Positions 44,362 to 54,250 of a stretch of 64,000 nt of DNA are shown in pieces. The DNA is taken from the NCBI GenBank assembly GCA_021014325.1, contig CM037474.1, positions 3,662,488 through 3,726,487 on the forward strand. Reading direction: 5' to 3'. The first letter of the stretch is position 1. Every line of letters starts with the position of its first letter. Origin of the DNA: Plazaster borealis (Eukaryota; Echinodermata; Asteroidea; Forcipulatida; Labidiasteridae). A model generated the notes under the pieces. It did not search any database. It saw nothing but the letters and a program-made list of their open reading frames with translations, and was not told the DNA's origin. Made by a program: the position numbers and the translations under genes.

Positions 44362-44541
44362 TGTTCGGTGACTTGTGGGATCGGTTCAGAAACAAGAACA
44401 GTTATTTGTCATGATGAGTCCGGTGACGAGAGGCCAGATGAAGAATGCGAGGCAGAGGGAGATGAGAAACCAGACATACGGAGAGAATGTAGGCAGATGG
44501 CATGCCCAGCACCAAAATGGAATGTTGAAGGCTGGAATGAG
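44362..44541 (+). CDS. ADAMTS9: Exon 23: thrombospondin type-1 repeat T22 (second copy)
   Basis: The acceptor is TATTCTCAAAG|TGT and the donor is AATGAG|GTGAGC. It is 180 bp, phase 0-0. It starts CSVTCGIGSETR, carries DESGDERPDEECEAEG, has six cysteines and ends WNVEGWNE. It is very close to T23. Confidence 0.95.
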
Positions 44542-44571
44542 GTGAGCGAATGTGAAAATAATCATGTCTAA

Positions 44572-44717
44572 TAGACCGTGCAAGTCTTGCGTGTATTCAA
44601 ACCATTTGGGACCACTTTGGTTGGTCCAACGTACATTGCTTTAACGTGTGAAGGAATCAAACTCGTGCACTTTAACAGGTCCCAATGTTTGAATACACGC
44701 GAGACTTGCACAGTCTA
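44572..44717. mobile_element. TA-flanked MITE, copy 1 (146 bp)
   Basis: The ends TAGACCGTGCAAGTCTTGCG and CGCGAGACTTGCACAGTCTA are inverted repeats. An inner inverted pair TTGGGACC / GGTCCCAA is also present. The terminal TA fits a Tc1/mariner-type target duplication. A sister copy lies at 50002-50143. Confidence 0.85.
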
Positions 44718-44881
44718 ATGTGGCATCGATGCCATTTTCCTCTCTTTTTTATTAAGTTCTTAGAAAATCAAGATGTCCATTTTTTTGTTAAGGCACATTT
44801 TTTATTCTAAATAATCTGTGAATATTTATTGGTTTTAAAATCCACTTTCTTGCTTTGATCACACTCCTTGTTTCTTAACAG

Positions 44882-45061
44882 TGTTCAGTGACGTGTGGTA
44901 TCGGCTCACAGTCGAGAAGAGTCATTTGTCAAGGTGAGTCTGGTGACGAGAGGCCAGATGAGGAATGCGAGGCAGACAGAGACGGGAAACCAGCCGTACA
45001 GAGAGAATGTCGGAAGATGGCCTGCCCAACACCGAAGTGGGGTGTCGGACGCTGGAGCGAG
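44882..45061 (+). CDS. ADAMTS9: Exon 24: thrombospondin type-1 repeat T23 (third copy)
   Basis: The acceptor is TTTCTTAACAG|TGT and the donor is AGCGAG|GTAAGT. It is 180 bp, phase 0-0. It starts CSVTCGIGSQSR, carries ESGDERPDEECEADRD, has six cysteines and ends WGVGRWSE. Confidence 0.95.
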
Positions 45062-46075
45062 GTAAGTAGATTCTTGAATATTACTCTTCTTTAAAAGCGC
45101 CCTCTTTTGGCGATAATGTTAGAGGAGTAGATTTGCCATTAGGAAGGTGAAACTGCAAAATTTATCAAGTCATGTTCTTATTAGTCTTGAGACGAAATGT
45201 GTTGGGAACTTTACCATCAGACAAAAGTACAAATTACAGTCAATGACAGGCAGTGCATATTCTTACAAGGTTTGAAACAAAAACTAAAGTGCTAGGCTGT
45301 TCAACTTTCTGTCGGACCATACATTTTGGAATTTAATTGTCTGGCATCTAAGTTGATAAACACGTTAGGCTTTGAATGATTTATTTACACTTTGAGTGAG
45401 AAGGGTGGAGAGCTATAAAATTGTGGTCTGTATGTTGAGAGTTGATGAAATGTTTATCGTCTGCTATGCTGGTTAATAAAGTGAAACCTTCAAGTTATTG
45501 GTCAGTTTTCGACTTGCAAAATCTCATAAATTCACTTCAATTCAATTCAGCAACATTTATTTCCATTTCACATATCTCATGTGCTGGTATCATACAAAAT
45601 GATGATTTACATAAAAACAGAATACACTTATGATATATAATAGTAGGAAAAGGGCAAAGTTATTGAAATGGAGGCAAGCTCCGGTAAGAATTTGCTTGAG
45701 TTGGGAATGCCATACAGGACAAGACAGACAGTGGACACAAAAGAAAAACAGACAAAACATACGGACAAACAGACAAGAGAGCAAAAAATACTATCAGGAA
45801 TAACTGCAAGAATTGACATGGATAGATAAATTACTACAGTAAATAATGATAACTATAATACGCATTAATAAAGTAAAGAAAAAAAGCTTACAAAGAGCAG
45901 ATTTACAGGTAGGCTTTAACTTAACGTTTAAAAAAGAGTTTAAAAAAGAGTAGATGAGCTTTTGGTGTCACAATACATAGTATTATAATTATCTCTGTTT
46001 TTTGAAATGATCTCAGACCCCTCGTAGCAAATTGATTTGATCATCAATCTTTGGTCAATCTTTTTTTCAACCCAG
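45062..46075. other. Intron with an old interspersed repeat
   Basis: The segment 45530-45800 (CTTCAATTCAATTCAGCAAC, TTTATTTCCA, then an ACAGACAAA-rich stretch) parallels 51360-51620 in a later intron. No exon was seen. Confidence 0.5.
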
Positions 46076-46243
46076 TGTTCAGTGACATGTGGCAAGGGCA
46101 TGCGTTACCGAGAAACTGCCTGCAAGATGAAGGACCAAGTCATTGAGGAGTCTCTCTGCCTCCGTACCAAGCCAAAGACGACCAAGAAATGCAGCCGAGA
46201 AAAATGTCTGACTTATCGGTGGAAGAAAGGCAGATGGAATCAG
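46076..46243 (+). CDS. ADAMTS9: Exon 25: thrombospondin type-1 repeat T24
   Basis: The acceptor is TTTTCAACCCAG|TGT and the donor is AATCAG|GTATTG. It is 168 bp (56 residues), phase 0-0. It starts CSVTCGKGMRYR, has six cysteines and ends YRWKKGRWNQ. It is unusually rich in Lys and Arg. Confidence 0.95.
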
Positions 46244-47691
46244 GTATTGGGAAGGCGTTTCTTCTTCTTGTTCCCCCAATGAGATGTAAATCTTTTGTGA
46301 AGTGTCCCTAGATGAGGCTAGACTGGACAAATTTAAATATCCGTCTCAGAACCAAGTTGTTTACAGGAGGTCACTGCAAACATTCTCTCATCAGATCATT
46401 TTTAATAAAATTGACAAAACATAACAATTGGTTTTGTACTTGGTTAATACTGGCCATTCCGAATTTTCAATAAATTAAAATTAACAAAATTAAAATAAAA
46501 TAAATTTAAAAAAAAAAAATTATCCAAATTTTCTTGACCCACACATACACCGTTTCTCAATGTTTTTTCCTGTTGTGTTTCTGTAAAAATTGAAAATCAA
46601 ATTTGGATTTTCGGTTATTTTCTTTGAACCACCTTTCCACATTTTTGAGAAAACAAATGTATTTATATTTTTTGAAATTGTCCAGAGAGATTCTATAGCT
46701 CGGATGTTTAACAGTGAGTTTAAATATGGAAACAGAAAAGGCATGATCGCCAACAGTTAGATGAAGTTTGTTTGTAGATCGAAGATTGAGACTTGGAGTA
46801 TGGTGAGAGAAGTTCCTAGAGATACAGTGGTGCCTTGTCATTCATAGCTTTCCAGGCAAGCGATATGATTTCAAAGTTAGTTCTTTTACTGACTGGAAGT
46901 GGAAGCCAGTGAATCTGTTTAAGGACGGGTGGGACGTGATCATTTAGGGGAAGGTTTGTTGTGTGTGTGAATGGTACCCCTCTGAGGGGATATGTGAAAT
47001 ATTATTTGAAAATTTCAAGGGGTGTGGGGCAAAAACAGAGGTGGGGGCGCTTGAAGGTAAACACTCTCTGTTGGCAAATACCACATGGATCATGGGAACA
47101 TCCGGGTAAGGGCAAGGGGTATAAAGGCATTTGGGGGGATGTATCCACAGTGAAGTTTAAAGCCATCATTTGAAATGGGCATCGAGGCAAAAAGACCAGG
47201 GGCACCAAACGGGGCGTCTTCCCTCTGCTATGTGGAGTTGAAGGCCTTCAAGGAACATTAAGGCAAAGATCATGAGCACGGAGACATTCAGCAAAGTTTG
47301 TGTATGCTTACAATCTGTCTCCAAATAATAATCAGAACAGTTGACCTGGCGTGACCTTGTGGTTTGTACATTCCAACCATGAATCATAGTACAAAATAAC
47401 TCCTGTCACTTCATGTACAGCCATAAAAGATTGTGGTTTCAGCTGAAGTTAATGATAAATTATTGAAATGTTATTTCAACCATACTATGACTGGCTGAAC
47501 ACAAGTGGTTCATTTTCCTCGGGGACAAGTCTTTAAAATCCCACTGTCTGTTGACAGTTAAATTTTCCCAGCAGAAATGTCTTCCTTGGTAGTGGTAGAC
47601 TCCCTGTAGATTTGACTTGAGAGACACTGTCATCTATCGTCAAGGTTATATTGATGACTATACGTACTTTTTTGTGTTTGTTTGTACGCAG
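46244..47691. other. Intron between T24 and T25
   Basis: The stretch 46560-46940 (includes TCATTCATAGCTTTCCAGGC and TGACTGGAAGTGGAAGCCAG) resembles the 3' part of a retroelement. No reading frame is preserved, and no exon was seen. Confidence 0.45.
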
Positions 47692-47871
47692 TGTTCCAGG
47701 ACTTGCGATGGGGGTCGAAAGCTACGCAATGTTGACTGCATAGATAGCAAGGGAAGCCTTGTGGATGACGCCATGTGTGCACCACGCCGCAAACCCAGAG
47801 AAAATACTAAGTGCAATACTCACAACTGTGATTCACCTCGCATGACGTGGCTTGCTGGACCCTGGGAAGAG
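47692..47871 (+). CDS. ADAMTS9: Exon 26: thrombospondin type-1 repeat T25
   Basis: The acceptor is TTTGTACGCAG|TGT and the donor is GAAGAG|GTCAGT. It is 180 bp, phase 0-0. It starts CSRTCDGGRKLR and has six cysteines. CDGG replaces CGxG, but the C-x2-T-C-x2-G O-fucose consensus is kept. It ends WLAGPWEE. Confidence 0.94.
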
Positions 47872-48348
47872 GTCAGTATCATAGGGTCATAGGCCAGAGT
47901 TCATTTTAAGTTAAATGGGTGGGGTTGGTTTTGACAAAAAGGTGAAAACATTTGTCAGAATTTCTATTTATCATATTCGATTCACATCCGTTGTTTAAAT
48001 TATATAAGTTTGATTTGCTAGAAGACTATTTTAGAAAATACAAGTTTTGTTTGCTAGAAGACTATTTGTGACAATACAGATAAATAAAACATAAATAAAC
48101 AAATTGGGATCATGATAGAAATTCACTCTGGAGATTATTTGAAAGTTTTCTTAAAACAATACAGACATTATTTTAATTTAATTGTTTCTTCTTCTTTGGA
48201 TTGAAGACATAATGCTCATTTAACATTTTTAATGTTTGTATTGCATTTTTGGGGATATAATTGTTTTGAAGTAGTTTTTTAAAGCACTTTCTGTAAAAGT
48301 TTTGACCTTTTTCCCTTCCTCCCCTCCCCCCCCCCCCCTACCCATCAG
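47872..48348. other. Intron between T25 and T26
   Basis: AT-rich, ending in a long pyrimidine tract with a C-run (48327-48338) just before the acceptor. A short direct repeat TTTGCTAGAAGACTATTT occurs at 48014 and 48051. Confidence 0.6.
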
Positions 48349-48537
48349 TGTTCGGCACCATGTGGTTCAGGAGAGCAGACACGATCCATCACATGCCAGG
48401 CCCAGAGCCCAGATAGCTGGGCCATCCCAACTGATGATGAATCTTGTGATAAGTCTACTAAGCCACTCAGTTCCAGGGAGTGTTTCATTGGTGTGTGCTC
48501 AGCGGGCGTTCACTGGGTCAAAGGACCATGGAGTCAG
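48349..48537 (+). CDS. ADAMTS9: Exon 27: thrombospondin type-1 repeat T26
   Basis: The acceptor is CTACCCATCAG|TGT and the donor is AGTCAG|GTCAGG. It is 189 bp (63 residues), phase 0-0. It starts CSAPCGSGEQTR. Proline sits at the Ser/Thr O-fucosylation position, so this repeat should not be O-fucosylated. Six cysteines are present and it ends WVKGPWSQ. Confidence 0.94.
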
Positions 48538-48599
48538 GTCAGGGCGCCCTCTTGTGATAAAATACTGTCAGGAACTTCTTGATAGTTTGCAAAGCACCT

Positions 48600-48773
48600 G
48601 GGACTATTTTCATAGAGCTGCTTCAGAAGAAAATATTGCTTAATTTCTGCAAACCAAAAATAAGCATGATACCAATCACAGATCGCACACTATGTGACAT
48701 GGTATTTTGGTAAGCATAATTTTGTTGTGCATAGCTACCTTTGGTGCTTAAGTAGCTCTATGAAATTTGGCCC
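48600..48773. mobile_element. MITE, second copy of the 5312-5529 family
   Basis: The left end is GGGACTATTTTCATAGAGCTGC, the right end is GTAGCTCTATGAAATTTGGCCC, and the inner phrase ACATGGTATTTTGG is shared with 5430-5443. Confidence 0.7.
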
Positions 48774-49137
48774 ATCTGGTGCTGAAATAACACGTCTTTC
48801 TTTCCTCACACCGTCTGCCAATGGAATATTTGGCTAGAATCCACTGTAGAAGCATCTGCCCTGGAACACAGTTCAAATGCCTCCTAAATTTTTCACCATA
48901 AAAATAGATTTCCTGCTTTTTCCACCAACGATTTGCGCTTATCTCAATGTGCCTCGGTTTTCAGGTTTTTTAAAGTTAGCACCTGAACTGGAAGAAGAAG
49001 AAGAAGAAGAAGAGTAGGGTTTTTATCATTGTTTTTTTTTGGGGGGGGGGGGTGGGGGTGTGTGAAATTCACTACTTTCCAATGTCAGGGATTCTTTGCA
49101 TATTTTTGATAGTGGTTTATTGTGTGTCTTTCATCAG
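48774..49137. other. Rest of intron before T27
   Basis: It contains a GAA simple repeat at 48990-49014 and a G-run at 49039-49051. No exon was seen. Confidence 0.6.
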
Positions 49138-49276
49138 TGTTCTAAAGAGTGTGGGGGTGGCTTCAAGGAACGCAAGGTTCAGTGTCGAGACCTTCTTGGG
49201 AAGCGTCAACCGGGGAGTATGTGTGGACCTCCCACCATCAGACCAGAGACGAGAGAGATCTGTAACTACCAACCAT
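49138..49276 (+). CDS. ADAMTS9: Exon 28: last thrombospondin type-1 repeat T27
   Basis: The acceptor is TCTTTCATCAG|TGT and the donor is AACCAT|GTAAGA. It is 139 bp, enters in phase 0 and leaves one base into the Cys codon completed at 50463. It starts CSKECGGGFKER. Glu replaces Ser/Thr at the O-fucose position. The sixth cysteine is the split codon. There is no W-x4-W exit because no TSR follows. Confidence 0.94.
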
Positions 49277-50462
49277 GTAAGAAGAGAAGTCATGTTGTTA
49301 GTTTTTTAATATTTGATCAAGTAATAAATCACAAGGGAAACTGACCGGGGTAATTATCAATCAATGTTGGGGTGAACATGGAACAAATTTTTGAGAGCAA
49401 GGTTTAAACCTGTGACCTGTGGGTTTATGTGCCAGTCTGCTAACTGAGCTAACTCGACTAGTTAGCTCAGTTGCTAGAGCACCAGCATGTTAAGCCAGAT
49501 TCTTAGGTCACCCCCAAATAGTTTTTATTTTGTAGGAATTGTCCTGGTGTTTAAAGTGTGATGTAACCCCACAGTAAACTGCGCCCACTTCACACAGTAT
49601 GGCTCCAAAGATTATCACGTGCCAATATGAAAGGCATTGGGCTAGGTTTTCCTTAAGGGTTTACCGAAGAAGCTGTGAAGTTCTGGACTTGCCTTTTACA
49701 TGTGTGTCACAGAGACTCCGGGTTTCATCGAGGATGCCAATTTTTAATTAAAACAAATGTCTTCAGACGCTGTAGCAAGGGATATTAGATTAAATTACCC
49801 ACATTTTGGAGCAAAAAGTAAGGTGAAAATGGTAACTCAAGGTTGAACCCCGGAAAACCTCCAAAAAACCTCAAGGCTATAACCTTGAGTTACCGCCTGT
49901 TTAATTTTGCATTCCTCCCTGACCAATTTGTACATGTATGACATGTTGACTTTCCAACAGGATTGTCATTTAAAACCTGACATGATTGGAAGACGGTCTT
50001 GTAGACCGTGCAAGTCTTGCGTATATTTGAACATTTTTGGGACCACTTTGGTCCCGAGTTCATTACTTTAACGCGTGAAGGAAGCAAAGTCACGCACTTA
50101 ACGGGTCCTAATATTTGAACACTCGCGAGACTTGCACAGTCTATTGCAGAGCACTCGGGGAGTGCATTTTGTTTTATAATTAGAGGTAGTGAGGTTTTGA
50201 ATGCAATAGAGATTGAAAGACGAATGAATGATTGTGAAGAAGATAATTGATACAATTCATTTTTTAAGTTTGAAGTATAATAATTGGTTGAAATATCATG
50301 AGGGTGGTGTATAGTGAAGTGAGTGAAACAGTTTGGTGTAAGAAACTTGAATCTGACCCAATAGGAAGTTTGATGTTATAGGTCAGCTTAGATACTTTGA
50401 GTATAAAGTAGTAAATCTTACTAAGCATAATTTATTCTCCCCCCTCCTCTGTTGATCCACAG
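49277..50462. other. Intron between the TSR array and the GON domain
   Basis: It holds the TA-flanked MITE at 50002-50143 and a palindromic stretch TAACTGAGCTAACTC / GTTAGCTCAGTTGC at 49440-49475. A second inverted pair (AACTCAAGGTTG / CAAGGCTATAACCTTGAGTT) spans about 49832-49895. No exon was seen. Confidence 0.6.
50002..50143. mobile_element. TA-flanked MITE, copy 2 (142 bp)
   Basis: It has the same ends as 44572-44717 (TAGACCGTGCAAGTCTTGCG / CGCGAGACTTGCACAGTCTA) and the same inner GGGACCACTTTGG. The two copies sit six introns apart in one gene. Confidence 0.85.
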
Positions 50463-50649
50463 GTCAGCCCACAAGCTGCCATGAAATTCAAATGCAGCAC
50501 AACATGCGTGAGGATAAGGAATATTCCATTCTAGTGCAGGGGAGGCCGTTGACTGTCTACTGCCACGGAATGCGAAGCAGCACTCCATTGGAGTTCATCA
50601 GTCTGTCGTCGGGAGAAGGGGAGAACTTTGCAGAGATTTACCCAAAGAG
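50463..50649 (+). CDS. ADAMTS9: Exon 29: GON domain part 1
   Basis: The acceptor is GTTGATCCACAG|GT and the donor is AAGAG|GTTAGC. It is 187 bp, entering in phase 1 and leaving in phase 2. Its first two bases complete the last TSR cysteine. Then come PTSCHEIQ, YSILVQGRPLTVYCHGM and SGEGENFAEIYPKR, the start of the GON domain (first two of ten cysteines). The GON domain defines the ADAMTS9/20/GON-1 class. Confidence 0.95.
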
Positions 50650-51810
50650 GTTAGCAGTTTATTTCACTTTTATTTTATTATGATTGCATAAATGTTATTA
50701 ATATTTGAATTAGATTGTATTGTGATATTTAAATAAGATTTTAATTCTATCGTGGGGACAACATCCAACCTAGTGTGAATATGGAAAGAAAGTAATACAC
50801 ATACAGCTTACACACGTCTGTAAACACCGGCAATGGTGGACCCTACTTTGTGATAGCAACCGTGGACCACAATGATTTCCTTTGTGATAGCAACCGTGGA
50901 CCTATTTTCCCTTTTGTTAAAGGTCCATGGTTTGAATGTGGATACCTACCCACACACACACAGGAGTGTGACCCAACCAAACTTTGATCCAATCAGAAAG
51001 AAGAAAAATGCCAATGAGAATTTAAAAACCTGACACCTTGTTGTTGAATAAAAGCAGAGCCGGGTTTGATGCCTCAGTATGTCCCAGCTTTTCCCTACTT
51101 TCACAAGAAGGAAAATAGTGCCCATCTTGGTGATTTTGTAAGAGATTATTAGGGTACAGCTCAAAATTGTGCTAGTGATGGGAAAAAGTTCAGTAAGTCT
51201 GCTGCCACCAATGTCTCTAAGGTGACAAGTATTTTTTGTTTGACATGCTTTGATGAGCGACCGATCTTGTTGGTCAGTCAAGTACATCTAATATACCTTC
51301 CAATCCCACCGAGGTATCGGGCAATTTTATTCTGAAAGCACCAAGTATACAGTGCTTCAATTTAATTTATTTCAATTTAAAACTTGTGTTTATTTCCAAA
51401 CCAAATGAAGGATAATAAGCGTTGCGAGAATAAAATACAATGAAATCTTCAAACAAGTATAATGCAAATTTGGGCATGGAGGCATCTTCTTGAAGCCGAG
51501 GCTTGTGGTGAGATGCCTGATGGATGGACAGACACAGAACGGGAATAAGACAGAACCAAAACATGAAAACACTAGAGACACATGAAAACACATGAGATAA
51601 ACTAGAGAAAAACTGAAGGGAAAAAACATATGCTGAAAACCAGTTGAGAAGCATGTTTGATATTGGGAGATGGCAGCATTTTTATAGGTACACTTGCTTG
51701 CCATATTTTGGAGTAGGGCTTAGCGAAATCAGATTATCTCATAAACTACATGTAAATTATAAAAAATAGTATTCACAAGTCCATGTTTCAATGATTGGTG
51801 TCCTTTATAG
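50650..51810. other. Intron within the GON domain
   Basis: It holds a GTCTGCTGCCACC motif copy at 51189-51202 and a repeat at 51360-51620 related to 45530-45800. Near 50845-50905 the phrase GTGATAGCAACCGTGGACC is duplicated. Confidence 0.55.
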
Positions 51811-51947
51811 ATTATTACGTCCCACTCAGTGCCCACACAACGGCAATCGTAATGAAAACTGTGAATGCACCGACGAGGGCCACCGTGAAGCTGGACTGAC
51901 GACGTTCAGGAAGCTCAGATTCAACGTCACTAACATGGAAATCATCA
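51811..51947 (+). CDS. ADAMTS9: Exon 30: GON domain part 2
   Basis: The acceptor is GTCCTTTATAG|A and the donor is ATCATCA|GTAAGT. It is 137 bp, entering in phase 2 and leaving in phase 1. It encodes LLRPTQCPHNGNRNENCECT, then GLTTFRKLRFNVTNMEII. Three cysteines and one N-glycosylation sequon (NVT) are visible. Confidence 0.95.
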
Positions 51948-52254
51948 GTAAGTTTAGAGTAACTGTACAAGACCCGCGTCAGTTTACAACCATCTTGTTG
52001 TACACCCCATTCAAATCAATGTAAAACCAAAGTGAGGCTGGAAGGGCAAAAATAGTCTGGTCCCTGTTTTGTTTATTTAGAGCTTGCCTTATTGGTTGCT
52101 GTAGTGTGCAGGGGACAATATGGTGATAGCTGCATGCAGGTCTTAAACCCAAGAGATTTTTACTTCTCAATGCTACCTTTAGGAGATACATCACATGCCA
52201 TTTATAACAGGGGTGAGAGTCATTGCTGACAAAAAGATCTGAAACTATAGGCTC

Positions 52255-52440
52255 TGAGTTTAAGGAGTTGGGGGGGTCCTGGGTTGGAATCCCACCAGAG
52301 TAGCATGCCTTTGGAATTTTTTTTGCAGGACTCGGGGGGGGGGGGGGGGGGGGAGCAATGAGTGCACAGTGCTTGTCACACATCGGTGTATGGTAGAACC
52401 CAAAATGTTGATCTTGTTAAAAGCGCTATATAAATGTATT
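52255..52440 (+). mobile_element. Second tRNA-derived SINE-like family, copy with G-run
   Basis: CTGGGTTGGAATCCCACC resembles a tRNA B box with its stem. GAGTAGCATGCC and a T-run follow, then a 20-base G run, and the tail ends AAAGCGCTATATAAATGTATTA. Related fragments lie at 53700-53780 and 60545-60800. Confidence 0.6.
52334..52353. repeat. Poly-G run of 20
   Basis: An uninterrupted G tract in the intron before exon 31. It can form a G-quadruplex and is a likely site of length error. Confidence 0.85.
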
Positions 52441-52583
52441 ATTAATTAGCTGAGAGAGAGAGTTGAAACCGGCATAATCAATCAATACCCTTTCAACTCA
52501 AAATTCTTTTTTTTACTGATGAATAACAAATATCTTATCTCATCTAACATGTTTATCTTTCTCCCTGTTTTTCAATCTGACAG

Positions 52584-52780
52584 CAATTGACCCAACCTTT
52601 GCGGATGTCCGATACGGTCAGTTTGTCCCGTATGCTTCTGCCGGTGATTGCTACAGTTCAGCTGCCTGTCCACAGGGTCGTTTTCGTATCAACCTGATAG
52701 GAACCAGACTAGCCTTAGCTCCAGGGGTAGACTGGGACACATCAGGGTACGCTGTCACTAAGAGACTAACCAGAGATGAT
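52584..52780 (+). CDS. ADAMTS9: Exon 31: GON domain part 3
   Basis: The acceptor is CAATCTGACAG|CA and the donor is GATGAT|GTGAGT. It is 197 bp, entering in phase 1 and leaving in phase 0. It encodes DPTFADVRYGQFVPY, ASAGDCYSSAACPQGRF and a strand-rich stretch RINLIGTRLALAPGVDW. It holds two cysteines of the domain. Confidence 0.95.
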
Positions 52781-52910
52781 GTGAGTATTTATGGAAAACC
52801 CGAATTTAAGACGCATTCTGTTTGAGTCAAATCATTGAACACAATTCATATTTTGACCTTGTGGTGAAGTACTGATAGCTGTGTATGCAAAACTGCTTCA
52901 TCGAGTGTTT

Positions 52911-52935
52911 TATATATATATATATATATATATAT
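52911..52935. repeat. (TA)n microsatellite
   Basis: About twelve TA units lie in the last coding intron, which otherwise (52781-53428) shows no exon. Confidence 0.85.
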
Positions 52936-53428
52936 GTTTTCAATTTAGTTTGATATTACTCCCTAGGCCCACCTGCCCACTGGTGATTACTCAACTATCA
53001 TGCATTTGAAGCTGTAAATTACTACTTTTTTTAAGAAAAGGTGAACAAATTCTAGAAACATTGACTGCAGTCAAGGCATAGAAAAGTTGGTCTTCCCAAA
53101 ATTTATTCTTGTTACAACTTGGACTTTCACAAAGGTCATTATAAGCTAACGTTGTATGTTGTAACCGATACAAATGCATTTTAATTGGGGGCGATTTTAA
53201 TTAACCCTGTAACTACTCAATCTGAAAAATTTGGCCGATTTATTAGGCCCAAGACACTGCGAGTGTTTATCAATGACAAAGATATTCCTAAATTGCAGGT
53301 CAAAATTTGCAAACTGTATTTAGTTAAGATTTTGAAGGAGGGTTTTCAAAATTACCCCCCTGCCCCCTGCCCCCTGAAGATAAGTTTTTACACTGAAATG
53401 ATTTTGTTTTGTTCTTTTCTTGTTTCAG

Positions 53429-53524
53429 TTGGACCAGAGAGTAGCCGGCCGATGTGGTGGTTTCTGTGGGATGTGTTTTCCTGACGGAAGGAGAGACATT
53501 CTAAGAGTGACGTATCTATCATGA
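53429..53524 (+). CDS. ADAMTS9: Exon 32: GON domain part 4 and stop
   Basis: The acceptor is TTCTTGTTTCAG|TTG; the exon is open to a TGA at 53522-53524. It encodes LDQRVAGRCGGFCGMCFPDG, then RRDILRVTYLS. The CGGFCGMC cluster gives the last three of ten GON cysteines. The GON domain totals about 205 residues, the size expected for the family. Confidence 0.95.
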   Translation: MDQRVAGRCGGFCGMCFPDGRRDILRVTYLS

Positions 53525-54060
53525 CACTCAGGTACGCAGTGATCTCACATTAGAAATACAAGACCATTAATTTGGACACATGAAAAAAACGAACTAGCTG
53601 TTGACAACACAACACACGCATCAAGTATATTAGTTTAACAGAGGGTGGAATGGAGTAAGGGTATCTATAAGTTTGTGTCAACACCGTTCAAACAATCTCT
53701 CTAGAATGCGAGGGGGGTGCGTGGGTTCAAATTCCACCCGAGTAGTATGCCCTGTGGATTTTTTTCTTGCAGGTCCAAACCTAAATGATACTTGTCTTGA
53801 GTATGTATGTGGTGTTGAAAAGAACTGAATATCAGTTCTTTTCTAGACTTGATTTTGAGATCGGGGTTACTTGGTAACTACCTGATTGACCAACCAACAT
53901 GAAAACACTCATATCTTATCCTGCTACCATTACTTGAAAGTCGTTAAGCAATAACTAATTGATGGTTTTTTCCCTTCTTTGTCTTTCTTCTTCCTTTTTT
54001 ACTCTGCAGGGAATTTCAGTAATATTGGAGCCAAGAGTCTGTAAATATTCCATAAGTTTA
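53525..54060 (+). other. 3' UTR with probable intron 53532-54009
   Basis: Seven bases after the stop is a donor-like CTCAG|GTACGC. At 54009 a very strong acceptor (long pyrimidine tract, then CTCTGCAG|GG) follows. The UTR would resume at 54010. Because the junction is so close to the stop, nonsense-mediated decay would not be triggered. The poly(A) site is unknown; ATTAAA lies at 54244 and AATAAA-containing sequence occurs near 56095 and 56675. Confidence 0.5.
53700..53780 (+). mobile_element. Fragment of the second SINE-like family
   Basis: GGGTTCAAATTCCACCCGAG followed by TAGTATGCCCTGTGGATTTT parallels 52270-52322. The B-box-like GGTTCAAATTCC is recognisable. It lies in the putative 3' UTR intron. 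Confidence 0.55.
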
Positions 54061-54250
54061 TTTTTTTTCCGAGATGTAATATAATTTTGACAGATACTGT
54101 TGTTATTTGTTTTTTGAAAAACCATGGTGCTGACGTTAACTAAACAGGATGAGAAACTCCTTGACAGGGAACAACAATGTAAACGTAGAAATAATTATGA
54201 AATCTCTTGGATTGTAGAAAACAGTAATTAACTTTTTTGTTTACATTAAA

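Larger units (their letters stand above)
2060..53524 (+). other. ADAMTS9: Gene span: 3' part of an ADAMTS9/20/GON-1-class metalloprotease gene (32 exons in window)
   Basis: The 32 exons listed below join with matching phases and no internal stop into 1895 residues plus TGA. The product is 28 thrombospondin type-1 repeats (the first one partial) followed by a C-terminal GON domain. That order is diagnostic of the ADAMTS9/ADAMTS20/GON-1 branch of secreted, zinc-dependent ADAMTS proteases. In known members these cleave matrix proteoglycans such as versican and act in cell migration and ER-to-Golgi transport. The catalytic half lies upstream of the window, so protease activity cannot be judged here. 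ADAMTS9 and ADAMTS20 cannot be separated from this end, and in a non-vertebrate the gene may be the single ancestral copy. Vertebrate ADAMTS9/20 have 15 TSRs and C. elegans GON-1 has a similar number (from memory), so this array is much longer. Confidence 0.93.
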
